Shown: positions 8,926 through 17,567, counted from the stretch's first letter. The stretch is 55,806 nt of DNA from Streptomyces turgidiscabies Car8 (GCF_000331005.1 NZ_AEJB01000320.1:1-55806); one strand, 5' to 3'. The notes: generated by a model from the sequence alone, not told the origin. A program made the numbers and translations.

Positions 8926-9305
8926 CAGGCGACCTCCATCCCGTGGATCCAGTAGGGGCCGGGCATGTCCAGCCCCAGGGTGGCCATCGCCAACTCCCGT
9001 CGCCGTAGCCGTTGTTCGTGGGCGACGAGGTACGGGCGTACGGACCTGGTGGCGGTGCCGTCGATGCGGGCGACGGCCTCGACGCCGTACGGGCTGCGGT
9101 GGGTGGGGAGTGGGGTTCGGGGCGGGGTGGTGGGTGCGAGGAGGGCGGTCGGGGATGTGCGGCGGTGTGTGCCGCGCGGGGCGAGCAGGAGGCTCACCCA
9201 GGTGATGAGGCGGCCGATAGGGTCGGTCACTGTCGTCAGCTCCGTTCGGATCCAGCTGGTGGCCATGCCCCCGGACGGCTTGCTCCCGTCGCGGGGGTCT
9301 TCCAT
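8925..9305 (-). CDS. Conserved Streptomyces hypothetical protein, coupled to the gene downstream
   Basis: 126 aa, ATG at 9305 preceded by CTGAGG. No known domain. The middle is Pro/Thr-rich (TPPRTPLPTHRSPYGVEAVARIDG) and the C-terminus reads LGLDMPGPYWIHGMEVA. Expressed divergently from the small GntR gene, whose candidate operator overlaps this gene's -10 hexamer TAGAAT, so repression by that regulator is plausible but inferred. Confidence 0.75.
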   Translation of the reverse strand: MEDPRDGSKPSGGMATSWIRTELTTVTDPIGRLITWVSLLLAPRGTHRRTSPTALLAPTTPPRTPLPTHRSPYGVEAVARIDGTATRSVRPYLVAHEQRLRRRELAMATLGLDMPGPYWIHGMEVA

Positions 9306-9324
9306 GACCTCAGGTTACGTGGAG

Positions 9325-9372
9325 CATTCTAGACATGCTAGGGGTCCCCTGTATCGCATAACGACCTAGGCA
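9325..9372. promoter_or_regulatory. Divergent promoter with CTAG-containing direct repeats (candidate GntR operator)
   Basis: Between the divergent genes at 9305 and 9389 lie two direct octamers, CATTCTAG at 9325-9332 and CATGCTAG at 9334-9341, and a third CTAG at 9366-9369. The reverse complement of 9326-9331 is TAGAAT, a good Streptomyces -10, so the repeat covers the minus-strand promoter. CTAG is rare in such DNA. Binding by the adjacent GntR protein is inference. Confidence 0.5.
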
Positions 9373-9388
9373 TACGCATGCTGGAGCG

Positions 9389-9628
9389 GTGATCGAATTT
9401 GTTCCCGACATCCCACGCTGGCGCCAGGTCGCGGAGGTGGTGCGAGGCCGCATCGCCGACGGCACCTATCCGCCACGTACGCGAGTCCCCTCCGTCGTGC
9501 AGCTCACCGGGGAGTTCGGGATCGCCAACGCGACCGCGCACAAGGTGCTTCGCGCGTTGCGGGAAGAGGGGCTGACCTACACGGAGCCGGGACTCGGCTC
9601 CTTCGTCGCCAGGCGCCCCGGCGCGTGA
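9389..9628 (+). CDS. Small GntR-family regulator, DNA-binding domain only
   Basis: 79 aa, GTG start with GGAG four bases upstream. It is a complete GntR winged helix: WRQVAEVVRGRIADGTYPP, VPSVVQLTGEFGIANATAHKVLRALREEGL, then GLGSFVA. No effector-binding domain follows. Such mini-GntR proteins usually act as simple repressors or need a partner. It probably controls itself and the divergent pair at 8602-9305. Confidence 0.88.
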   Translation: MIEFVPDIPRWRQVAEVVRGRIADGTYPPRTRVPSVVQLTGEFGIANATAHKVLRALREEGLTYTEPGLGSFVARRPGA

Positions 9629-9712
9629 GGCGTCGTGCTGCGACCGGGGTGCTGATCGGCGCCGGTGCGGCCTACGTGCTCGATGACCGCGCCAACAACG
9701 GTTGAGGCTGCG

Positions 9713-10117
9713 ATGAGCGTCGTGTACTGGCTCGTCATCGCCCTCTGCGGGGTGGTGGGCACGACGTTCCTCCGGTTCGCCGGGCGGAGCTGGCGGGAGG
9801 GGATCTCGTATGCCTACCGGATGCGTTTCGTGCCGTACCCGGAAGACTTCAGGACCGGTATCGAGCGGGCCTTCGGCATGCTCGGCGTCTTCCACTGGGT
9901 GGCAGCCCTGTTGATGGCCACCGTCCTGCTCACCCCAGGATCCCTCACCGCGTGGGAGGCGGGGCTGCTGGGCATGCTGCTGGTCGCGTTGCTGACCAGT
10001 GTGGCCCTGACGCTGTCGATCATCTGGTTCAACCGCCCCCGCTTCCTCGTCGCTCCGCACATGCGCGCCCAACGGGGGACGGTGAAGGCGCGCGGGGCGG
10101 GCCGCGGGAGCTGCTGA
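9713..10117 (+). CDS. Small membrane protein, DUF-type, unknown function
   Basis: 134 aa from the ATG at 9713, chosen for its GAGG site. Three hydrophobic segments: VVYWLVIALCGVVGTTF near the N-terminus, VFHWVAALLMATVLLT, and LLGMLLVALLTSVALTLSII. A basic C-terminal tail (RAQRGTVKARGAGRG) is probably cytoplasmic. No family recognised. Same strand as the GntR gene, 84 bp downstream, so possibly co-transcribed. Confidence 0.65.
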   Translation: MSVVYWLVIALCGVVGTTFLRFAGRSWREGISYAYRMRFVPYPEDFRTGIERAFGMLGVFHWVAALLMATVLLTPGSLTAWEAGLLGMLLVALLTSVALTLSIIWFNRPRFLVAPHMRAQRGTVKARGAGRGSC

Positions 10118-10171
10118 CCACCCGGTGAACGTTCCGAGGCGTTGAGTGGTGCCCTGTGATAGGCAGGGCTG

Positions 10172-10795
10172 ATGATCGGTCGGCTTCCTCTGGATGAACA
10201 ACTCGGGGCCCTGCACGAGGTGTTGTCCCGCAACGAGGTTTTGGTGGAGGTGCTGGCCCGCACCGCGACGCTGGATCTGCCCGGGTGGTACCTGACCGCC
10301 GGGTGTCTGTTCCAGACCGTGTGGAATGTGGTCACCGACCGGTCGCCGACCAGCGGAATCAAGGATTACGACGTCTTCTACTTCGACGACGGCGATCTGT
10401 CGTGGGAGGCGGAAGACAGGGTGATCCAGGCCGGACGGGAGATCTTCGATGGCCTGCCCGCAGAGGTCGAGATCCGCAACGAGGCCCGGGTGCACCTCTG
10501 GTACGAGGAGAAGTTCGGCGTCCCCTGCTCGCCGTACCGGTCCACCGAGGCGGCGATCGACAACTTCGCGGCGACGACGTGTTGTCTGGGCGTACGTCTG
10601 GAACGGGACGATCGCTGGCGGGTGTACGCGCCGCACGGCCTGTCGGACGTGTTCAACCTCGTCGTCCGACCGAACCCGGTACTCGCCCCACAGGCCGTCT
10701 ACGAGGCGAAGGCGGCACGGTGGCGGGAGCAGTGGCCCGAGTTGACCGTGCTCGACTGGCCTCGGACGAGTGGTGCACGGGACGGTCGGAGTTGA
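10172..10795 (+). CDS. Nucleotidyltransferase family protein (DUF925 / NTP_transf_6-like)
   Basis: 207 aa. The motif GIKDYDVFYFDD (about residues 67-78) gives the paired acidic residues expected of nucleotidyltransferase folds, and GWYLTAGCLFQTVWN upstream fits the (W)(Y)(L)xGG-like substrate loop of this family. The remaining sequence EVEIRNEARVHLWYEEKFG and SPYRSTEAAIDNFAATTCC is typical of DUF925. Members are predicted to transfer a nucleotidyl group but the target is unknown. Ends 44 bp before femX and may share its transcript. Confidence 0.82.
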   Translation: MIGRLPLDEQLGALHEVLSRNEVLVEVLARTATLDLPGWYLTAGCLFQTVWNVVTDRSPTSGIKDYDVFYFDDGDLSWEAEDRVIQAGREIFDGLPAEVEIRNEARVHLWYEEKFGVPCSPYRSTEAAIDNFAATTCCLGVRLERDDRWRVYAPHGLSDVFNLVVRPNPVLAPQAVYEAKAARWREQWPELTVLDWPRTSGARDGRS

Positions 10796-10838
10796 TCTCC
10801 TAGGGTGGTAGGCCCAGCCTGCTCAAGGAGCCTCACTC

Positions 10839-11969
10839 GTGTCTCTCCGTGTCCAGCCCGTCAGTCGCGCCGAGCATCTGGCGTTCGTCGCTGCCCGGCC
10901 CTCCGCCAGCCATATGCAGGTGCCCTCTTGGGGCGATGTGAAGCCGGACTGGCGGGCGGAGAGCCTGGGTTGGTTCGACGACGGGGATGGTGGGCGGCTC
11001 GTCGGCGCGGGGCTCGTGCTGTACAGGCCGTTGCCCAAGCTCAAGAAGTACCTCGCCTATCTGCCCGAAGGGCCGTTGATCGACTGGACAGCGCCGGACC
11101 TCGATCGGTGGTTGGTGCCGATGGCCGCGTATCTGAAGAGCCAGGGCGCGTTCTCGGTCAAGATGGGGCCGCCCGTCGTCGCGCGCCGGTGGAGTGCGGA
11201 AGCGGTCAAGGCGGCGATCGCTGATCCTGCCGCGCGGAGACTGCGTGATGCCGAGGCCACCTCGTACGAGCCGAGTGCTTTCGACGTCGCCGACCGGCTG
11301 CGCGGGATGGGCTGGCAGCAGAGCGAACCGGGCGGCGAGGACGGTGGGTTCGCCGCTGGGCAACCCCGGTATGTTTTCCAAGTGCCTTTCGCGGGACGGT
11401 CGTTGGAGCAAGTACACCGTGGCCTGAACCAGCAGTGGCGGCGCAACATCAAGAAGGCCGAGAAAGCGGGCGTGAGGGTGGTGCGGGGCGGCTACGAGGA
11501 TCTGCCGGTCTTCTACTCCCTCTACACGGAGACCGCCGAGCGCGACCGGTTCCTTCCGCGTCCGCTGCCGTACTTCCAGCGAATGTGGAGTGCGCTGACC
11601 GCCGAAGACCCTGACCGTATGCGGCTCTATCTCGCCCACCATGAGGGCGAGGTTCTCGCTGCGGCGACGATGCTCACCGTCGGCGCGCACGTCTGGTATT
11701 CGTACGGGGCCTCCACGAATCGTCGGCGTGAGGTCCAGCCCAACAACGCCATGCAGTGGCGCATGATGGTCGACGCTCATGAGCTGGGCGCCGCCGTGTA
11801 CGACCTGCGCGGTATCACGGACACGTTGGAGGACTCCAACCACCTGCTCGGCCTGTTGCGCTTCAAGGTCGGTACGGGGGGCGAGGCCGCAGAGTATCTG
11901 GGGGAGTGGGACCTGCCCCTCAACCGGCTGCTGCACAAGGCGTTGGACCTGTACATGTCCCGGCGCTGA
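10839..11969 (+). CDS. femX: FemX-like aminoacyltransferase (peptidoglycan branch glycine)
   Basis: 376 aa of the FemABX family. GTG start with AAGGAG upstream. Two GNAT-like halves: an N-terminal one with SHMQVPSWGDVK and a C-terminal one with AGEVLAAATML-type and WYSYGAS strands. Between them WRRNIKKAEKAGV (about 198-210) is the lysine/arginine-rich FemABX signature, and NNAMQWRMM follows in the second half. Streptomyces FemX is known to add one glycine from Gly-tRNA to LL-diaminopimelate of lipid II. A non-standard tRNA-Gly gene lies about 7 kb downstream. Assigned by overall pattern; a substrate difference cannot be excluded. Confidence 0.87.
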   Translation: MSLRVQPVSRAEHLAFVAARPSASHMQVPSWGDVKPDWRAESLGWFDDGDGGRLVGAGLVLYRPLPKLKKYLAYLPEGPLIDWTAPDLDRWLVPMAAYLKSQGAFSVKMGPPVVARRWSAEAVKAAIADPAARRLRDAEATSYEPSAFDVADRLRGMGWQQSEPGGEDGGFAAGQPRYVFQVPFAGRSLEQVHRGLNQQWRRNIKKAEKAGVRVVRGGYEDLPVFYSLYTETAERDRFLPRPLPYFQRMWSALTAEDPDRMRLYLAHHEGEVLAAATMLTVGAHVWYSYGASTNRRREVQPNNAMQWRMMVDAHELGAAVYDLRGITDTLEDSNHLLGLLRFKVGTGGEAAEYLGEWDLPLNRLLHKALDLYMSRR

Positions 11970-12135
11970 CGGGAGACGGGGAGAGGAAAACACCAGTGCG
12001 GGCGTGTCAGAAGACACGTACGGCGCGGCTCGGATCGCCTCGGTGCGGGTGATCAACGTTCCGATGTGGCTGCGGGCCGGGGTGTCGAGAACGCAGGCTG
12101 CCGTTTCGGCGAACCCGGCGCGGCGTGCGGGTCTG

Positions 12136-12489
12136 CTATTCGGTCGCCTTGGGGTGGCCGAGGCTGGCCTTCATCAGCCAGACGATGCGCCGCTCTTCAT
12201 CGATCACGTACCAGATGCGCCCGCCGCCCGTGACTTCGATCTGCCACTGCGGGAGCCGTTCACCTCTGAAGTCGCGATAGGTGAGATCGAATCTGAGCTG
12301 GTGGTGGCGATCCGACTGGACTGCCGGGCTGGGGTCGGTGCGCATCTGTTCCCACGCTTTGTGGGCGTTACCGGGCGCCTTGTTTCCGACCTCTCGCCAT
12401 CCTTCGACCGTTGCGGTCTCCCCGTACCGGACGTCGTATTCGTTTTTCCCCGGTCGTGGCGCGACCGGGTCCCCTTTCTTCGGACTCAC
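12136..12489 (-). CDS. Putative RelE/ParE-like toxin
   Basis: 117 aa. GTG start overlaps the upstream stop by 4 nt (GTGA). The C-terminus RIWYVIDEERRIVWLMKASLGHPKATE resembles the closing strands of RelE/ParE toxins (Y-R-x-D followed by V-W-hydrophobic and GHPKxTE), although the N-terminal half is longer and more polar than in typical members. The pair arrangement, antitoxin first and overlapping, supports a toxin-antitoxin call. Catalytic residues cannot be assigned with confidence. Confidence 0.55.
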   Translation of the reverse strand: MSPKKGDPVAPRPGKNEYDVRYGETATVEGWREVGNKAPGNAHKAWEQMRTDPSPAVQSDRHHQLRFDLTYRDFRGERLPQWQIEVTGGGRIWYVIDEERRIVWLMKASLGHPKATE

Positions 12490-12974
12490 TCGGAGTGAAC
12501 CTCCGGCGGCTCGACAGGGCCGAGATCCTCACTCGCCGGAGTGATGAGCTCGCGGTGCAATTCCGTGTCCGCGTGGATGAGTGCGGTGGATTTCCATGCG
12601 GCGATCACCGGGGCGAGCAAGTTCACGTTGTCGAGGTCGACCGCTGCGCGCGCGCTCTCGACGAACTCGACGAGGAACTCACGCACGGCCGCCTCGGGCA
12701 GAAAGCGCACCCACGGGAACGCGTCGGGAAAGACATGCGTGAGGATTTTTGTCGCCTGGGGGTCGCTCTTCATCATGGCGACGAAGATCCGGGTGGTGGA
12801 GTCGACGACCTGCGTGGCCTCGTCCGCACGGGCCGCAGTGGTGAGGTACAGGTCTTCGTCGTCGCGTCGGTGCAGGCGGATGCCTCGACGGACGCTGCCC
12901 TGCATACGAGCCACCGTGTCCTTTGGCTTCTGGAGCAGCTCTGAGAAGTTGGCTTCTATGGGCGTCACGATCAT
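12486..12974 (-). CDS. Putative antitoxin (Phd-like N-terminus)
   Basis: 162 aa. The N-terminus VTPIEANFSELLQKPKDTVARMQ looks like the Phd/YefM start in which a short strand is followed by a helix ending in PKDTV. The next segment RGIRLHRRDDEDLYLTTAAR also fits. A further 100 residues form a helical domain with FPDAFPWVRFLPEAAVREFLVEFV, longer than simple Phd proteins. Directly upstream of and overlapping the putative toxin. Called by context plus N-terminal similarity. Confidence 0.55.
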   Translation of the reverse strand: MIVTPIEANFSELLQKPKDTVARMQGSVRRGIRLHRRDDEDLYLTTAARADEATQVVDSTTRIFVAMMKSDPQATKILTHVFPDAFPWVRFLPEAAVREFLVEFVESARAAVDLDNVNLLAPVIAAWKSTALIHADTELHRELITPASEDLGPVEPPEVHSE

Positions 12975-13159
12975 GACTTCAAAGGTAGTTCAGAAGTCCA
13001 GGGATGTCTACCGACCGCCCGCCTCCGCCGTCGGCGTGCAGACCGGGACGCCTTGGGTGTGCATGGATTCGCACTCGCTCCCCAGTCCATTACTCTGGAC
13101 GGTGAAGTGCATCGCATTGTACGGAGATCGCGCGTACATCCTGGGAAGGCCCTGTAAAG

Positions 13160-14230
13160 ATGACCAGTGCTGAGCGTCTGCCCGCGTGGGCCGTCGTGGC
13201 CGGACCGGTCGTGCCCGCAGGCGTGGGGGACACCGTGGTGCCCTCCGCCAACCTGCCCGCTCTGATCGTTCCCACCCCCGGGGGCTCTCGGGGGCGGCAT
13301 CGGGGGGCGCGTAAGGGGTGGGGGACCCTGGGGGCCGTCGGGCTCGTGCTGTCCGGGGGGATATCCGTGCAGTTCGGCGGGGCGCTCGCCGTGACGTTGC
13401 TGCCGAGGGCCGGGGCCTTCGGGATCGTGACGCTGAGGCTGGTGGCCGCCGCGCTGATCATGCTGGTGCTGTGCCGGCCCAAGGTGCGCGGGTACTCGCG
13501 GGGCGACTGGGGAGTGGTCGTCCTGTTCGGCGTGACCATGGCCGCCATGAACGGGCTGTTCTACCAGGCCATCGGGCGCATCCCGCTCGGGCCCGCCGTC
13601 ACCCTGGAAGTGCTCGGACCGCTCGTACTGTCCGTCATCGCCTCCCGGCGCGCCCTCAATCTCGCGTGGGCCGGTCTCGCCCTCGCCGGGGTCTTTCTGC
13701 TCGGCGGCGGCAGCTTCGACACCCTTGATCCCGTAGGGGTCGCCTTCGCGCTCGGCGCCGGTGTCATGTGGGCGGTGTACATCGTCCTGAGTTCCCGTAC
13801 GGGGCGACGCTTCCCGCAGGCCGACGGGCTGGCGCTCGCCATGGTGGTCGCCGCGGTGGCGTTTCTGCCGTTGGGGGTCGTGGAGTCGGGCGGCAGGCTG
13901 CTCGACCCGACGACCGTGGCGCTGGGTGCGGGGGTGGGCGTACTGTCGTCCGTCCTGCCGTACACGCTTGAGCTTCTCGCCCTGCGGCGTCTGCCCGCCT
14001 CCACCTTCGCGGTCCTGATGAGCCTGGAGCCCGCCGTGGCCGCCTTCGCCGGGTTCCTGATCCTCCACCAGGCCCTCTCCGTCCCCGAGGCCCTCGCGAT
14101 CTCCCTCGTCATCGTGGCGAGCATGGGGGCCGTGCGGACGCAGGTGGGCCGCAAGACGGCTCCGGTCGCGGTCATCGACGAGGACGCCGAACCCCCTGTG
14201 CTCAAGAAGCCGTTGGAGTTGGAGGCGTAG
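13160..14230 (+). CDS. EamA/RhtA-type inner-membrane exporter
   Basis: 356 aa. ATG preceded by GGGAAGG. The first 55 residues are polar and rich in Gly/Pro/Arg. They are followed by about ten hydrophobic segments forming two EamA repeats: ISVQFGGALAVTLLPRAGAFGIVTLRL opens repeat one and VGVAFALGAGVMWAVYIVLSSRTGRRF opens repeat two. The pattern GLFYQAIGRIPLGPAVTLEVLGPL matches RhtA (threonine/homoserine export) rather than other EamA branches. Probable amino-acid or metabolite exporter; substrate unknown. Confidence 0.9.
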   Translation: MTSAERLPAWAVVAGPVVPAGVGDTVVPSANLPALIVPTPGGSRGRHRGARKGWGTLGAVGLVLSGGISVQFGGALAVTLLPRAGAFGIVTLRLVAAALIMLVLCRPKVRGYSRGDWGVVVLFGVTMAAMNGLFYQAIGRIPLGPAVTLEVLGPLVLSVIASRRALNLAWAGLALAGVFLLGGGSFDTLDPVGVAFALGAGVMWAVYIVLSSRTGRRFPQADGLALAMVVAAVAFLPLGVVESGGRLLDPTTVALGAGVGVLSSVLPYTLELLALRRLPASTFAVLMSLEPAVAAFAGFLILHQALSVPEALAISLVIVASMGAVRTQVGRKTAPVAVIDEDAEPPVLKKPLELEA

Positions 14231-14296
14231 GAGCGCCGTCTCGTCGACGGGGGAGCGCCGGCCGCGTAAGCCTTGCCCGGTGTCACAACCGCATTG

Positions 14297-14656
14297 TCAC
14301 AACGTGGTAGTTGACTCGTCCGGCTCCGCCTCGCCGCCGTGCTCGCGGCCCGCACAGAGGCGGTGTGCGGCGGTCAGGGCGTACCCCGCCAGGCTGATGG
14401 CGGTCAGTGTCACGGCGCTGTGGGCGGTGCCCACATCGACCGGATCGCCGCCCAGTTCGAGCGCCGACACGACGAAGGAGCCCGCCGGATACGTCACCAC
14501 GCACAGGACGACGGCCAGCCAGACCGGGGGCGTATGGCGTTCCAGCGTCAACAGGGCTACGACGGCGACGAGGACGAGAAGGGGTACGGCGATGTCATCG
14601 AGCTGCATACCGCCAGCATCATCGTGTCGCGCGGAGAAGTCGTCGTGCGGTGGCAC
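14297..14656 (-). CDS. Small membrane protein, unknown function
   Basis: 119 aa from a GTG at 14656; an ATG at 14608 would remove 16 polar residues. Three hydrophobic stretches: IAVPLLVLVAVVALLTL, PPVWLAVVLCVVTYPAGSFVV and AVTLTAISLAGYALTAAHRL. The C-terminus is acidic (EHGGEAEPDE). No recognised family. Convergent with the EamA gene and divergent from the histidine kinase. Confidence 0.6.
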   Translation of the reverse strand: MPPHDDFSARHDDAGGMQLDDIAVPLLVLVAVVALLTLERHTPPVWLAVVLCVVTYPAGSFVVSALELGGDPVDVGTAHSAVTLTAISLAGYALTAAHRLCAGREHGGEAEPDESTTTL

Positions 14657-14699
14657 GGTCTTCGCCTCTACCGGAGGATGGTCGCCCGGCTCGGCCGTC

Positions 14700-14715
14700 T
14701 CTACCGAAAGGTAGA
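14700..14715. other. Short perfect hairpin TCTACC-GAAA-GGTAGA
   Basis: Six-base perfect stem with a GAAA tetraloop in the 129 bp between the divergent small membrane protein gene and the kinase gene. It could be a leader RNA element or an operator for the two-component system. No function is shown by sequence alone. Confidence 0.3.
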
Positions 14716-14785
14716 TGCCGCCGGGAACAGGTCGGTCCGGCGCAGGACGTACCGGCGGGACGGCACCTCGTAGGCTCGTGCCCTC

Positions 14786-16786
14786 ATGGAAACGTTACGG
14801 AACTGGCTGCTGCCGTCGGCCGTCGCGGCCTGCCTCCTGGTGTGGCCGGGACCGGAGGTGCTGAACGGCGGCCACGGCATCTTCCGTGGCTTCTCCCGCG
14901 AGGAACTCGCGCTCACCCTTGTCGTGGCGGCCGGGACGGTCGTCGCGCTGGGCCTGCGACGGCGCGCGCCGCTGGTGGCGCTGGCCGGGGTGTCCGTCTT
15001 CTACGGACCGGCCCTGCTCGCGGACGCCTCGGACGCGGTCCAACTCTTCGTCATCGTCGGCGACTTGGTGGCCGTGTACTCGGTCGCCGCCCGCGCCACC
15101 CTGCCGGTGACGCTGCGGGCGGTCGGCGTCCTCCTCTGCTACCAGGGCCTGATCGGCCTGGCCGTCGACGGTGTGAGCCTCCCGGCCGGTGCCGGGCTCA
15201 TCATCACCGTCGCGTTCCACCTGGGCGTTGTCGGGCTCGGCCGGGGCCGCGCCCACCAGTCGGCCGCACGAGCCGGAGCAGCCGCCCGGCTGGCCCGCGC
15301 CCGGGCCGAGGGACAGGGTGCGGCGGCGAGTGAACGGCGCAGGCTCGCACGGGAGTTGCATGACGTGAGCGCCCACCACCTCACCTCCGTGGTCGTCACA
15401 GCGGAGGCCGCCCGGCATCTCGCCGCCAGCCGCCCCGAACTGGCCGCGGAAGCACTCGACTTCGCCGCCCGCACCGGCCGCGAGACGCTGACCACCGTGC
15501 AGCAACTGGTCACCTCCCTGGGGGGAGCGGAGGGGAGCGACGACGTCCTGCTGGGCACCCGGATCGAGGAACTCGCCGACGGCTTCGTCCGCCTCGGACA
15601 GCGAGTGGAGATCACGAGCGACGCGGGCGTCGAACTGGCCGCCCCGCAGGTGACGGAGGCGGTGTTCGGCATCGCCAGGGAGGCCCTCACGAACACGCTG
15701 CGCTACGCCCCGGGGGCGGTCGTACGAGTCGGCCTGCGTGACCTGGGCGACGGGTGGCTGGCGCTCACCGTCGACGATGCCGGAGGGTCCCGTACGGACC
15801 TGGAGGCCGGCGCCTCCGGTGCGGCCGGCCGGGGTCTCGGGTCGGGCCGGGGCATGACCGGTATGCGTGAGCGCGCGGAGGCGGTCGGCGGCACCGTGAC
15901 CGCGGGGCCGGACCCGTCCGGCGGCTGGTCGGTACGGGTGGAACTGCCGGCCCACCCGGGACAGACCGCACGTCCTTCGGCCGGAAGGGGCAGGGCGCTG
16001 GACTGGCGCCTCGCCTCGCACGCCTTGCTGCCGGCCGCCGGACTCCTCCCGGCGGTGTTCCTGTTCGTCGAGGATCGGGACGCGCCCGGTCTGTTGCTGC
16101 TGAGCGTGCTGCTGGTCGTGCAGTTGTCGCCGTTGCTGTGGCGGCGGACGGCGCCCTGGCCGGTGCTGGCCGCGTTGCTCGCGGGAGCCTGGCTGTGGCC
16201 GTGGCCGCCCGGCTCCGCCGCGGATCCCTGGCTCGCCCTGACCGCGGGCGCCTGCGCGCTGGTGGGCGGGGTGTACGCGGTGGGGGCGTACGGCCGTGAT
16301 CCGTGGGCGAGTTGGGCATCGGTGCCGCTTGCCGCGCCGGTGCTGGCCGGCGCGGTGACGGTGACAGCGGCGCGGGACGGCATGATCGACGGGGACCCGG
16401 CCGGAGTTCTTGCCGTGGGGGTCAGCGTGTTCGTCCTGACGGTGATGCTGCTGCCGCTGTTCGGCTGCGCGTGGCTGGCGGGCTTTCTCGTCAGGTCCCG
16501 GCGCGGGCAGGTCGCCCGCCGCGAGGACGGAGAACTGGGCGCGCTCGTCCACTGGGCGCTCGCCTCGGCGCACTGGGAACGGCAGCGGGTCGCCGCCGGG
16601 CTGCGTGCCGCGGTCCTCGACCGGACCCGTGAAGTGGTCGGCGCCGCCGAGGAGGGCCGCCTCGACGACGTGGCACCGGCGGCCCGTGAAGCGCTGGCGG
16701 CGATGCGTGAGCTCCTGGGCAGCCTGCGCGACGGCACCGCTGCCGACACCCTGCCCATGAGCCCTGCCGAGGGCTCGATAAAGTGA
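14786..16786 (+). CDS. NarL/LuxR-type sensor histidine kinase with degenerate second module
   Basis: 666 aa. The N-terminal 150 residues form several membrane segments. HisKA_3 follows: RRRLARELHDVSAHHLTSVV with phosphoacceptor His192. Then the HATPase domain: REALTNTLRYAPGA N-box, LTVDDAGG, and GLGSGRGMTGMRERAEAVGG. That would normally end the protein near residue 395. Here a second block continues: four to six more membrane segments (about 405-560) and a helical end resembling HisKA_3 (HWALASAHWERQRVAAGLRA ... LAAMRELLGSLRDG) but lacking the His and the ATPase. Partner regulator is 6 bp downstream. Signal unknown. Confidence 0.9.
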   Translation: METLRNWLLPSAVAACLLVWPGPEVLNGGHGIFRGFSREELALTLVVAAGTVVALGLRRRAPLVALAGVSVFYGPALLADASDAVQLFVIVGDLVAVYSVAARATLPVTLRAVGVLLCYQGLIGLAVDGVSLPAGAGLIITVAFHLGVVGLGRGRAHQSAARAGAAARLARARAEGQGAAASERRRLARELHDVSAHHLTSVVVTAEAARHLAASRPELAAEALDFAARTGRETLTTVQQLVTSLGGAEGSDDVLLGTRIEELADGFVRLGQRVEITSDAGVELAAPQVTEAVFGIAREALTNTLRYAPGAVVRVGLRDLGDGWLALTVDDAGGSRTDLEAGASGAAGRGLGSGRGMTGMRERAEAVGGTVTAGPDPSGGWSVRVELPAHPGQTARPSAGRGRALDWRLASHALLPAAGLLPAVFLFVEDRDAPGLLLLSVLLVVQLSPLLWRRTAPWPVLAALLAGAWLWPWPPGSAADPWLALTAGACALVGGVYAVGAYGRDPWASWASVPLAAPVLAGAVTVTAARDGMIDGDPAGVLAVGVSVFVLTVMLLPLFGCAWLAGFLVRSRRGQVARREDGELGALVHWALASAHWERQRVAAGLRAAVLDRTREVVGAAEEGRLDDVAPAAREALAAMRELLGSLRDGTAADTLPMSPAEGSIK

Positions 16787-16792
16787 CGCCCC

Positions 16793-17482
16793 ATGATCTC
16801 GCCCTCCGCCCCCGCCCGGGTCCTCGTCGTCGACGACCAGGCCGTGGTCCGCGCGGGATTCGCGGCCATCGTCGACGCGGAGCCGGACTTCGTGGTGGTC
16901 GGCGAGGCGGGTGACGGCGCCGAAGCGGTCACGCTGGCCTGCCAGTTGACCCCGGACGTGGTCCTGATGGACATCCGCATGCCCGCCATGGACGGCCTGA
17001 CGGCGACGGGTCTCCTGACCGGCCCGGCGTCGGGCCACGTACCCCGGGTGCTCGTCCTGACCACCTTCGACCTCGACGTCTACGTCTACGAGGCCCTGCG
17101 CGCGGGTGCCTCCGGCTTCCTGCTCAAGGACGCCCAGCCGGCCGAACTCCTCACGGCGCTCAGGGTGGTGGTCGCAGGAGAGGCCATGCTGGCCCCCGCG
17201 GTCACCCGCCGTCTCATCGACACGTTCACGGCCACCGCTCCCACCCCACCGACCGCCCCCACGGCGCTCGACGTCCTCACCCCCCGGGAGCGCGAGGTCC
17301 TCTCCCTGATCGCGATCGGCCTGGCCAACGCCGAGATCGCCACCCGCCTGGGCGTCGCCACGGGCACCGTGAAGACCCACGTCAACGCGCTCCTGAGCAA
17401 GCTGGATCTACGGGACCGGGTGCAGGCGACGATCTTCGCGTACGACACCGGCCTGGTCCGGCCGAAACCGCCACGCCCCTGA
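16793..17482 (+). CDS. NarL/LuxR-family response regulator
   Basis: 229 aa. The receiver domain has acidic pair D14-D15, phosphoacceptor D60 in VVLMDIRMP, and the conserved lysine in GFLLKDAQP. After a Pro/Thr-rich linker the GerE-type helix-turn-helix is intact: LTPREREVLSLIAIGLANAEIA, then LGVATGTVKTHVNALLSKLDL. Six bases separate it from the kinase stop, so the two are co-expressed. The targets are unknown. A strong terminator follows at 17541. Confidence 0.95.
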   Translation: MISPSAPARVLVVDDQAVVRAGFAAIVDAEPDFVVVGEAGDGAEAVTLACQLTPDVVLMDIRMPAMDGLTATGLLTGPASGHVPRVLVLTTFDLDVYVYEALRAGASGFLLKDAQPAELLTALRVVVAGEAMLAPAVTRRLIDTFTATAPTPPTAPTALDVLTPREREVLSLIAIGLANAEIATRLGVATGTVKTHVNALLSKLDLRDRVQATIFAYDTGLVRPKPPRP

Positions 17483-17540
17483 ACGGCGTGCGCGGCAACG
17501 GGAGTTGACCGACGGGTCCCGGCGGGAGCCGACGGGTGAA

Positions 17541-17567
17541 CTGCTGTGGGGGCGAGCCCCACAGCAG
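17541..17567 (+). terminator. Rho-independent-like terminator after the two-component operon
   Basis: Perfect 11-bp stem CTGCTGTGGGG / CCCCACAGCAG with a 5-base loop, 58 bp after the response-regulator stop. There is no U-tract, which is common for Streptomyces terminators. The rest of 17483-17716 holds no convincing gene. Confidence 0.75.

Noticed and set aside
14795..17380. 861-aa minus-strand ORF opposite the two-component genes
   Set aside because: Antisense shadow of kinase and regulator; composition typical of GC-rich reverse frames.
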